A stretch of 64,000 bases of DNA from Pantoea sp. SOD02. Its GTDB lineage: Bacteria; Pseudomonadota; Gammaproteobacteria; Enterobacterales; Enterobacteriaceae. Positions 8,381-15,432 of the stretch are shown in pieces (position 1 is the stretch's first letter; every line of letters begins with the position of its first letter). Made by a program: the position numbers and the translations under genes. The notes beneath the pieces were generated by a model that was not told the DNA's origin, made no database searches, and was given only the letters and a program-made list of their open reading frames with translations. The DNA is taken from positions 2,046,001 through 2,110,000 of the forward strand of contig NZ_CP102604.1 in NCBI RefSeq assembly GCF_024707505.1, read 5' to 3'.

Positions 8381-9319
8381 ATGCCGTTAACGCTGTCACT
8401 GAATACCAATCCGCTGGTGAATCGCTTTGCCGATCCGCAGGATTTGATTAACACCGTGGCGCAGCAGATCCGCATCCGTGATGTGCAGCTCACCCATGAA
8501 TTCATCAATCCCGGCTGGCCCGCTGCGACCATCACGCGCATGACGCGTTTGATGCAGCAGGCGCTGCGCGCCACCGGCGTGCGCGTCACCTCCGGCATGA
8601 CCGGGCCGTATGGTCGACTCAACCACTTTGGCCATCCTGATGTTGAAGTGCGCCGCTATTACGTCGACTGGTTCAAAACCTTCGCTGATATCACTGCCGA
8701 ACTGGGCGGCGACTCGGTGGGATCGCAGTTCGCCATCTTTACTCAACAGGATTTCAACGATGTTGCGCGCCGCGAAGCACTGATCGATATCGCCATTGAT
8801 TGCTGGGCCGACGTTGCCGAACACGCCAAAGCCGCCGGACTGAAATACCTGTTTTGGGAGCCGATGAGCGTCGGCCGCGAGTTTGGTGAAACCATTCCTG
8901 CCTGTTTAGCACTGCAGCAGCGTTTGAGCGAAGCCTCGATGGCGCTGCCGATGTGGATGATGGCGGATATCGATCACGGTGATGTTACCTCCGCCGATCC
9001 GCGCGATTACGATCCCTATGCGTGGGCGGAAGCGGTGCCGCGTTATTCTCCGATTATCCATATTAAACAGAGCATGCTGGATAAAGGCGGACACAGACCT
9101 TTTACATTGCAGTACAATGCCAGCGGCCGCATTCAGCCCCAGCCGCTGCTGGATGCGCTGGCGCGCGGCGGCGCGCAGGATAATGAGATCTGCCTTGAAC
9201 TGAGCTTCAAAGAGCGCGAGCCAACCGACAGCAATGTGGTGGCCGAGATCGCCGAAAGCGTCGCCTTCTGGGCCGGACATATTGATACCGGCGTGCAGGA
9301 TCTGCATTTGTCTAATTAA
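8381..9319 (+). CDS. eryC: Xylose-isomerase-like TIM-barrel protein, probable tetrulose-4-phosphate racemase
   Basis: 312 residues, with GAGGTG before the ATG and 10 bases after eryB. It belongs to the sugar isomerase/epimerase TIM-barrel fold. The likely metal and catalytic acids lie in FWEPMS (Glu near residue 159), ADIDHGD (near 195-201), HIKQS (near 227) and CLELSF (near 272). Brucella EryC interconverts L- and D-3-tetrulose 4-phosphate; the later isomerases EryH and EryI then give D-erythrose 4-phosphate. Those two genes are not in this window. The pathway role is inferred from family and gene order. Confidence 0.8.
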   Translation: MPLTLSLNTNPLVNRFADPQDLINTVAQQIRIRDVQLTHEFINPGWPAATITRMTRLMQQALRATGVRVTSGMTGPYGRLNHFGHPDVEVRRYYVDWFKTFADITAELGGDSVGSQFAIFTQQDFNDVARREALIDIAIDCWADVAEHAKAAGLKYLFWEPMSVGREFGETIPACLALQQRLSEASMALPMWMMADIDHGDVTSADPRDYDPYAWAEAVPRYSPIIHIKQSMLDKGGHRPFTLQYNASGRIQPQPLLDALARGGAQDNEICLELSFKEREPTDSNVVAEIAESVAFWAGHIDTGVQDLHLSN

Positions 9320-9334
9320 CAGGACGTATAAATA

Positions 9335-10288
9335 ATGAAACCGGCACCAACCTCGACTGAACGCGACGAATCTCTGGCGCTGCGCGCCGCCTGGCTGCAC
9401 TACGTCGGCGGTTTAACGCAGGCGGAAGTGGCGAAACGACTTGGGCTGCCGTCGGTGAAAACGCACCGCATGATTGCGCGCATGGTGGCGGAAGGCGCGG
9501 TGAAGGTGTCGATTGATGGCGATATTGTCGCCTGCGTCGCGTTAGAAGATCGGCTGCGGGCGAAATTCGCGCTTAACTTCTGTCATGTCGCGCCCGATCT
9601 CGGTGAAGAAGGCTTGCCGGTGCGTGCGCTGGGTATGGCGGGCGCGGATTACCTGCGTAACCTGCTCACCGCGTCGCCTTCTACCACGCTAGGTCTGGGA
9701 CACGGCCGCACCCTTTCCGCCGCCATCCACCAATTGCCGCGTATTGATGCGCCACATATGCGCTTTGTCTCGCTGCTCGGCTGTTTAACCCGCAACTACG
9801 CGCTCAATCCCCACGACGTCATGCATCGTATCGCCGAGAAAACCGGTGCGCAGGCTTACATGATGCCTGTGCCTTTCTTTGCGAATACTCAGGAAGATCG
9901 TGAAGTGTTGCTGGCGCAGCGCGGTGTGAGCGAGGTGTTTGCCATGGCGGCGCAGAGTGAAGTCAAACTGGTGGGCATTGGCACCGTGGAACCCGCCGCT
10001 CAGCTGGTTGAAGCCGGTATGATTGATGAAGCAGAGATCAATGATATCTCCTCATCCGGAGCGGTCGGCGAACTGCTGGGCCACTTCTTCGATGCCAACG
10101 GGCAGATGATTCACACCAACCTGACGGCACGCACCTTGTCGGTGGATCTCGATCTTTCGCATCGCGCAGAGATTGTCGCCCTGGCAGGCGGCGCTAGTAA
10201 AGTTGCTGCGATTCGCGCCGTGCTGGCCAGCGGTCTGGTGACCGGTTTGATTACGGATGAAGTGACGGCGCAGGCGTTGGTGGGTTAA
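9335..10288 (+). CDS. eryD: SorC-family transcriptional regulator, probable ery operon repressor
   Basis: 317 residues, 15 bases after eryC, with AGGA 9 bases before the ATG. An N-terminal helix-turn-helix (AAWLHYVGGLTQAEVAKRLG, then VKTHRMIARMVAEG) is followed by a SorC/DeoR-like sugar-phosphate-binding domain. That domain contains TTLGLGHGRTLSAAI, FVSLLGCL and a C-terminal EIVALAGGASKVAAIRAVL. In Brucella EryD represses the operon until erythritol binds. It is the last gene of the operon and so probably autoregulated. The palindrome at 4991-5006 is a candidate target. Confidence 0.82.
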   Translation: MKPAPTSTERDESLALRAAWLHYVGGLTQAEVAKRLGLPSVKTHRMIARMVAEGAVKVSIDGDIVACVALEDRLRAKFALNFCHVAPDLGEEGLPVRALGMAGADYLRNLLTASPSTTLGLGHGRTLSAAIHQLPRIDAPHMRFVSLLGCLTRNYALNPHDVMHRIAEKTGAQAYMMPVPFFANTQEDREVLLAQRGVSEVFAMAAQSEVKLVGIGTVEPAAQLVEAGMIDEAEINDISSSGAVGELLGHFFDANGQMIHTNLTARTLSVDLDLSHRAEIVALAGGASKVAAIRAVLASGLVTGLITDEVTAQALVG

Positions 10289-10301
10289 AGCAGAATGGTT
10301 A

Positions 10302-10354
10302 GATGTTCTCTGTATAGCACCAATAATGTTTATTGGTACTATACAGAGAACATC
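10302..10354. promoter_or_regulatory. Large palindrome 1 upstream of hipBA
   Basis: The outer arms at 10302-10317 and 10339-10354 are exact inverses of 16 bases (GATGTTCTCTGTATAG). The inner arms ACCAATA and TATTGGT continue the stem after one mismatch, leaving a 5-base loop. No T-run follows, so it is not a simple terminator of the preceding eryD-like gene. The second palindrome 90 bases downstream has related sequence. Two such sites before a hipB gene suggest operators for HipB autoregulation. Confidence 0.6.
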
Positions 10355-10392
10355 ACTGGCACTTTGCGACATTGATAAAACCATTCGCATCA

Positions 10393-10459
10393 GGTTATGA
10401 TGTTCCATATATAGTACATATAACACTTATTGGTACCATGTATGGAACAGATCATAACC
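10393..10459. promoter_or_regulatory. Large palindrome 2 overlapping the hipB start
   Basis: Left-arm segments GGTTATGAT and GTTCCATA (10393-10409) pair with TATGGAAC and ATCATAACC (10441-10459). The right arm carries two extra bases. Like palindrome 1 it contains TTATTGGTAC in the right half and TATAG in the left half. The right arm covers the proposed hipB start at 10442, so a bound repressor or an RNA hairpin here could control both transcription and translation. Confidence 0.55.
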
Positions 10460-10801
10460 TCTTTCACTTCACCCACCTCACGCTACGCGCAGGAAGCGAT
10501 TGCCCTATTAGCTTCCTTGATTCGTGCTGAACGGATCGAGAAGCAAATTCCGGTATCCGAGTTGGCTGAAAGAGCCGGCATTTCGCGCGGGACTTTGCAT
10601 CGTATTGAGCAAGGCGATGTGAAATGTCAGATTGGCAGTTATTTCGAGATTGCGGCCATCCTGGGCATTCCCCTGTTTGATACAGAGGTGAGTTTGCCCT
10701 CATTGGTCAGCCATCGAAACCGTGTTGAGGAAAAGCTAAAGCTGTTACCTAAACACACCAGCAAAAAAAAGAGCAGCAGGAAGGTGAAGGATGACTTCTG
10801 A
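10442..10801 (+). CDS. HipB-like XRE-family antitoxin and autorepressor
   Basis: 119 residues from ATG 10442; a TTG at 10430 in the same frame is an alternative, and neither has a clear Shine-Dalgarno. The helix-turn-helix lies at about residues 30-60 (IPVSELAERAGISRGTLHRI). The C-terminal tail is very basic (KHTSKKKSSRKVK). The gene overlaps hipA by 11 bases, the usual layout of HipBA modules. The antitoxin is expected to bind the two palindromes upstream and to neutralise the HipA kinase. Confidence 0.8.
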   Translation: MEQIITSFTSPTSRYAQEAIALLASLIRAERIEKQIPVSELAERAGISRGTLHRIEQGDVKCQIGSYFEIAAILGIPLFDTEVSLPSLVSHRNRVEEKLKLLPKHTSKKKSSRKVKDDF

Positions 10802-12038
10802 AGCGCGTTTAAGAGACGCTTACGTATGGATATGGCTACCAGGTGAAACATCGCCAGTGGTGGCGGGCAGGCTAGAGGCTGAAGGCGATACGCTGTTTTT
10901 CAACTATGGTCGTAGTTATCTGCAGCGAGAAAACTGCATTCCGCTCAATCCCAATGAACTTCCTCTGAAGACTGGCGTTATTTCGCCGCTGAATGGGTTA
11001 ACGATTGCGGGCTGTATTCGTGATAGCGCGCCTGATGCCTGGGGACGCCGTGTCATTATCAACCGTCGAATGGGACGTAAAGGCGCTAATGTCGATACCG
11101 GAATACTCGATGAGCTGACATATCTCATCGAGTCCGGTTCAGATCGTATTGGTGCGCTTGATTTCCAGCACTCGGCAACGGAGTACGTTCCGCGATCGGC
11201 TGCGAATGTCACCCTTCCTGAATTAATGGAGTCTGCTGATCGGGTCGAAAAAGGCGTGCCGTTAACACCTGAATTGGATCAGGCGCTTTTTCATGGGACG
11301 TCGATCGGTGGCGCGCGGCCCAAAGCGCTGATCGAGGCCGAGGGAAAAAAATACATTGCTAAGTTTTCTGCCAGTACGGATATCTGGAATGTGGTGAAAG
11401 GCGAATTCCTGGCGATGCGATTGGCGCAGTTGGCAGGTTTGCATGTCGCTCCGGTCAAGTTAGTCAAAGCAGCCGGGCGCGATGTGATCATGATTGAGCG
11501 TTTCGACCGCGAACAAAAAGCCGATGGATGGACACGAAAAGTGATGCTTTCGGCGCTGACCTTGTTTGAACTCGACGATATGCTGGCGCGCTATGCCAGT
11601 TACGAAACACTCGCTGAAATTATTCGTCAGCGCTTTGCCTCGCCCAAAGAGACTTTGCTGGAACTGTATAAACGGCTTTGCTTCAATATTCTCTGCGGCA
11701 ATACCGATGACCACGCTCGCAATCATGCTGCCTTCTGGGACGGTAACAGCTTCAGTCTTACGCCTGCTTATGATATTTGCCCGCAGGGCCCCGCTGGCCA
11801 CGAAGCCTCGCAGGCGATGCTGATTAGCGGCAACAATAATTTGAGTCGCATGAGCAGTTGTCTGGATGCCGCTCATCACTTTGCTTTGAGTCGCGCTGAC
11901 GCTCATGCGCATTTCATGATGTTAAAAACGGCTATCGAAACCTATTGGCATCATGTTTGTGATGAAGCCGAACTGAGCCAGGTGGATCGGGAAAGTCTGT
12001 GGAACAGGCAATTCATCAATCCTTTTTCACTTGAATAA
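10791..12038 (+). CDS. HipA-family Ser/Thr kinase toxin
   Basis: 415 residues, starting inside the end of hipB (AAGGTGAAGG before ATG). An N-terminal HipA domain (PVVAGRLEAEGDTLFFNYG) is followed by the kinase. The kinase shows the glycine/phosphate loop SIGGARPKALIE near residue 165 with the Lys of KYIAKFS as ATP contact, the catalytic GNTDDHARNHA near 304, and the metal-binding Asp in PAYDIC near 327. HipA enzymes phosphorylate tRNA synthetases and arrest growth; the target here is unknown. All kinase motifs look intact. The gene converges on the DeoR gene with only 13 bases between them. Confidence 0.85.
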   Translation: MTSEARLRDAYVWIWLPGETSPVVAGRLEAEGDTLFFNYGRSYLQRENCIPLNPNELPLKTGVISPLNGLTIAGCIRDSAPDAWGRRVIINRRMGRKGANVDTGILDELTYLIESGSDRIGALDFQHSATEYVPRSAANVTLPELMESADRVEKGVPLTPELDQALFHGTSIGGARPKALIEAEGKKYIAKFSASTDIWNVVKGEFLAMRLAQLAGLHVAPVKLVKAAGRDVIMIERFDREQKADGWTRKVMLSALTLFELDDMLARYASYETLAEIIRQRFASPKETLLELYKRLCFNILCGNTDDHARNHAAFWDGNSFSLTPAYDICPQGPAGHEASQAMLISGNNNLSRMSSCLDAAHHFALSRADAHAHFMMLKTAIETYWHHVCDEAELSQVDRESLWNRQFINPFSLE

Positions 12039-12051
12039 CTGATCGCTTAAG

Positions 12052-12792
12052 TTAAACCACACTCACTTCCACGCCCTTCTCGCGCAGCGTTTTTAGATAG
12101 CTTGCCTCCAGTTCGGCATCGGTGATCAGCTGTTTAAACGGCTGAAGCGGTGCCAGCGCAAAAGGATGAATCTGGCCAAACTTAGAGGAATCCGTCAACG
12201 CGATGGTGTGCGTGGGTTTTTCCATGATGGCGTTGACCACGTCACAGCGCAGCATATCGCGGCCGGTAAAGCCGGTGACCGCATCCCAGCCATCAATGCC
12301 GATAAACGCCTTGTGGAAATTGAGGTGCTGAATACACAAACGCGTCAGCGGCCCCACCACCGATTCACTGCTTTTCTGAAACAGGCCGCCGAGGATGATC
12401 ACATCGCCGCCCTTTTCGCGCAGCAATCCGGCGATGTAATGGCTCACGGTAATGATGGTGATGTCGTTGCGTTCACTCAGTTCACGCGCCAGTAAGGCGT
12501 TGGTGCTGCCGCCTTCGATAAACACCGTTTCACCGCTGTTCACCAGCGACGCTGCGTATTCGGCCAATCGCTTTTTCACCGCGAAGCGGGTTTGCATACG
12601 CGCGCCCACGTCATCACTTTCTGGCGCCACGGCGGAACCGTGCACGCGGCGCAGAAAGCCGCCTTTCTCGAGGAGATTGAGATCCTGACGAACGGTTACT
12701 TCCGAGACACCGGTGGTGTGCGCCAGCTCATTAACGCTGACGCTGCCGCGCTCGCTAACCAATTGGATAATCCGCTGATGACGTGCGTTCAT
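12052..12792 (-). CDS. yciT: DeoR-family transcriptional regulator, YciT-like
   Basis: 246 residues. An N-terminal DeoR helix-turn-helix (SVSVNELAHTTGVSEVTVRQ) with LEKGGFLRRVHG is followed by the sugar-phosphate sensor domain. The sensor contains ETVFIEGGSTNALLA, ITIITVSHYIA, VIILGGLFQKSSESVVGP, FIGIDGW and the C-terminal ALTDSSKFG. It resembles E. coli YciT over its whole length (SDDV, GGVYQKKSES and GFTGRDMMR correspond). YciT's regulatory targets are not settled. It is not in its E. coli neighbourhood here and lies between hipA and a DUF1479 gene. Confidence 0.78.
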   Translation of the reverse strand: MNARHQRIIQLVSERGSVSVNELAHTTGVSEVTVRQDLNLLEKGGFLRRVHGSAVAPESDDVGARMQTRFAVKKRLAEYAASLVNSGETVFIEGGSTNALLARELSERNDITIITVSHYIAGLLREKGGDVIILGGLFQKSSESVVGPLTRLCIQHLNFHKAFIGIDGWDAVTGFTGRDMLRCDVVNAIMEKPTHTIALTDSSKFGQIHPFALAPLQPFKQLITDAELEASYLKTLREKGVEVSVV

Positions 12793-12834
12793 AACACCCG
12801 CTGCTGTGAAATTTTTGCCAAGCTTACCAGAAAT

Positions 12835-14097
12835 TTAGCCCAATCCCAGACTGCGGCGACCGTTGACATTGAGCGCATCAAGGGTGAAGCGATCGCGCCA
12901 CTGCGTTTCGTAATCCTCCTGCGGGAAATCGCCTGGCGATGCACCTGTGGCCAGCGCTTGCGCCACTTTGGTCGCGTAGGCGGCATTTTTCTCGCACAGC
13001 GGCGCGGCGGGAATGTACATCACATTGCCCCAGCCTTGCTGATCGTCTACGGGCGCTACTGAATGGATCACATCACAGTGCCACCATACCGAATCGCCAG
13101 CCTGCAGCGCGGGAATCGAACATAAGCCGTCAATCAGTTCCGGATGCCACTGCGCTGATACCGGCAACACTTTACCCGGCGCGACGCCGCACAGCTCATC
13201 TTCCGGCACATCTTTCAACAACGGACGTAGCAACAAATAGGCCATCGCTTCCGGCACCGGCACCACATGCAGCAAGCCCTGACCAATCTGCATATCCGAC
13301 AACGCAGTCCAACCCTGAAAGGTACGGAATACCGAACACTTGGTGGTAGTGCCCGATTGATACTCATCCACTTCAGTGCGATGCGCCGCATCCCAGGGAT
13401 CATATTGATCAAACTGGTTAGTGAAAATTTTGCTGAACACCTGCTGATACGCCGGCAATAACCAACGCTCCAGCGCGCCCGAATCGGTGTGCGCACCAAG
13501 GCCTTTGGAGGTAGTGCCAGGCAAGCGGCGGCGAATACGATCGGGATAAATGATGCTGACATCAGGTTCAAACCAACGTGTGCCGCGTGACTCAAAGGTC
13601 CACAAGCGATTGAGGAAAGATTGCGTCTGGGCCATGGCATCGCTTTGGCGCGCTGACATCTGCGCATCGCTCCAGTAAATCGGATAGATTTCCGGGCGTG
13701 ACGCATCCAGATTGCCGAAGAAGTTATCGCCCGGCCCTTTATAGACATTGTCAAAATCGTTGTCATCGAGGTACTTGAGCATCGACTCATCCCAGGCCAG
13801 CGCCTGTTCGCGCGGGAAAGTCTGCTTCACCACCACACAGCCGCGTCGACGGATATGATCCTTCACTTCATCGCTAATACGTCCCGCCGCAATATCCTGC
13901 TGGCTGACCTGCGGCCACGCGCTGCCGTTTTGCGCCTCTTCCGCACGAGCGGCGGCAATTTCGCTGACGATTTTGCTTCTGACTTGTTCAAACAGACCTT
14001 CGACATCACCGATCTGCTCTCTCAGCACGCTTTTCATCAGACGAACGTTTTTTTTGAAATCATCAGGTTGTTGCAATGAAGTGAAAGTATTATTCAT
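12835..14097 (-). CDS. DUF1479 family protein, YbiU-like, probable Fe(II)/2-oxoglutarate-dependent oxygenase fold
   Basis: 420 residues, soluble and without signal peptide. It shows the metal-binding pattern of cupin-like Fe/2-oxoglutarate oxygenases: AHTDSGALERW near residue 220 (His and Asp) and a second His in WHCDVIHSVAP near 350. RRRGCVVVKQTF is near residue 85. E. coli YbiU belongs to the same family; substrate and reaction are not known. The gene is on the same strand as the P-loop kinase gene upstream but 177 bases away. Nothing in the sequence links it firmly to the sugar operons around it. Confidence 0.8.
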   Translation of the reverse strand: MNNTFTSLQQPDDFKKNVRLMKSVLREQIGDVEGLFEQVRSKIVSEIAAARAEEAQNGSAWPQVSQQDIAAGRISDEVKDHIRRRGCVVVKQTFPREQALAWDESMLKYLDDNDFDNVYKGPGDNFFGNLDASRPEIYPIYWSDAQMSARQSDAMAQTQSFLNRLWTFESRGTRWFEPDVSIIYPDRIRRRLPGTTSKGLGAHTDSGALERWLLPAYQQVFSKIFTNQFDQYDPWDAAHRTEVDEYQSGTTTKCSVFRTFQGWTALSDMQIGQGLLHVVPVPEAMAYLLLRPLLKDVPEDELCGVAPGKVLPVSAQWHPELIDGLCSIPALQAGDSVWWHCDVIHSVAPVDDQQGWGNVMYIPAAPLCEKNAAYATKVAQALATGASPGDFPQEDYETQWRDRFTLDALNVNGRRSLGLG

Positions 14098-14274
14098 GAC
14101 ATGCTCCGATTCGTTAACTTGTAAGTTTCATTCGAAACTAAATTACACTTCATTCATAACAAATGCGCAGCAATAAACAATGCCACAAGCGCCGAATCCG
14201 GAGGTTGATCACATTAAGGTTGAAAATAGCTTTCAGATGAAAGTGGCGGCGAGTTGAACGCCACCACTCAAAGA

Positions 14275-14787
14275 TCAGGATTTTGACGTTTTAGGTAGCG
14301 CTTGCAGAATGGCATCCACGCACTGCTGCGCCGACAGCATTGCGCTATCAAGCTGCAAATGATCACGTTCCCAGGCTTGATATTCGCGCTGTTCAACTGC
14401 CTGCCAATCCGGCAGCTTCAAACCTTTAATATCGGACGCGCGATTTTCGACACGAAAGCGATGTTTGTTACGATCGGAACAGATCACTTCGACTTCCAGC
14501 AGCGGCGAGTCGCTTAATAAGGCGATATCGCGATAAGCATTGCGGATCAGTTGCAGGTCGTTAACCGAGTCGGTGATGACGGTGGAACCGAGCAGCAGAT
14601 TATCGCGCGCCAATCCGTAGATGACGAAATACCCTTCCGGCCCGATGGCTTTCTCGCTCTCTTCACCCGATCGCAGCGCCTGTTCGATGGTATCGACGCG
14701 TAAATACACCGCGCCGATCTGCTGCGCTAATAACCGCGCAATGGTGCTTTTGCCGGTGCCGGGTAATCCGCTAAAAGTGATGAGCAT
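14275..14787 (-). CDS. Small P-loop kinase-like protein of unknown substrate
   Basis: 170 residues. A Walker A motif stands at the very start (FSGLPGTGKSTIARLL), followed by a VDTIEQAL segment. A lid-like region rich in Arg (RNKHRFRVENR) lies near residue 110. This is the plan of small-molecule kinases such as gluconate or adenylylsulfate kinases and of AAA_33-type proteins of unknown substrate. It lies 32 bases from the VOC gene on the same strand and probably shares a transcript with it. I could not assign a substrate. Confidence 0.7.
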   Translation of the reverse strand: MLITFSGLPGTGKSTIARLLAQQIGAVYLRVDTIEQALRSGEESEKAIGPEGYFVIYGLARDNLLLGSTVITDSVNDLQLIRNAYRDIALLSDSPLLEVEVICSDRNKHRFRVENRASDIKGLKLPDWQAVEQREYQAWERDHLQLDSAMLSAQQCVDAILQALPKTSKS

Positions 14788-14819
14788 TCATTAATTCCTT
14801 GTCACACCGGTCGTTATGA

Positions 14820-15215
14820 TTATTTATTCTGATAAAGATCCCAGCGGTTACCGTATATATCTTCGAACACGACCACTGTGCCGTATTCTTCTTCGCGCGG
14901 CTCTTCACTGAAAGTAACGCCATTAGCTTTCATCTGGTTATAGTCACGCCAGAAGTCATCGGTTTGTAAAAACAGAAATACGCGGCCACCGCATTGATTT
15001 CCGATAGATTCTTTCTGTCGATCATTGGAAGCCTGAGCGAGTAATAGATTGCAATCACTTTGCGGATTAGGGTTCACGACAACCCATCGCTTACCGGGTT
15101 GAGGTGTATCTTCAATTAAATGGAATCCCAGCTTCTGAGTGTAATATTCAATGGCGCGGTCATAATCATCCACGACAATTGCCACATATCCCATACAGCG
15201 CTTTTGCGTTCTCAT
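14820..15215 (-). CDS. VOC (glyoxalase/bleomycin resistance) superfamily protein
   Basis: 131 residues from the ATG at 15215, which has a strong AAGGAG 6 bases upstream; the open frame extends further but without a better site. The fold signature is GYVAIVVDDYDRAIEYYTQK in the first module, and FSEEPREEEYGTVVVFEDIY with GNRWDLYQN at the end. Such proteins are metal-dependent lyases, dioxygenases or drug-binding proteins. No substrate can be named. It diverges from the second polyol operon. Confidence 0.8.
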   Translation of the reverse strand: MRTQKRCMGYVAIVVDDYDRAIEYYTQKLGFHLIEDTPQPGKRWVVVNPNPQSDCNLLLAQASNDRQKESIGNQCGGRVFLFLQTDDFWRDYNQMKANGVTFSEEPREEEYGTVVVFEDIYGNRWDLYQNK

Positions 15216-15317
15216 GCTATTACTCCTTAGTAAAATACGGCCATGCTCTGATAAGTATTTTTTTGCATTTAAACCTTTCACACACTTCAAATCCCGCCGT
15301 CTATTAAACACCATTTA

Positions 15318-15333
15318 AGTGAACGAAATCACA
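15318..15333 (+). promoter_or_regulatory. CRP-like site upstream of the second catabolic operon
   Basis: AGTGA-ACGAAA-TCACA matches 9 of 10 core bases of the CRP consensus TGTGA-N6-TCACA, with TTA before and ACT after it. It is centred about 107 bases before the proposed ATG of the dehydrogenase gene. A cAMP-CRP-activated operon would fit a catabolic role. The same position contains a GTG at 15319 that could be taken as a start codon; the operator argues against that start. Confidence 0.5.
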
Positions 15334-15432
15334 ACTACGACTCATCGAATTAACAATTCCTTCACCTTTCATCCTTCAGCACTTCTCCAGCGACTACGAT
15401 CTCATCCTGGCGTACTGGATCTGGAGCATCTC

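Noticed and set aside
10302..10354. Palindrome 1 as the terminator of the eryD-like gene
   Set aside because: No T-run follows, and a related palindrome lies at the hipB start, so an operator role is more likely.
15319..15432. N-terminal extension of the GlpD-like dehydrogenase from GTG 15319
   Set aside because: No ribosome site, the extra 38 residues do not look like the family, and the GTG lies in a CRP-like site.
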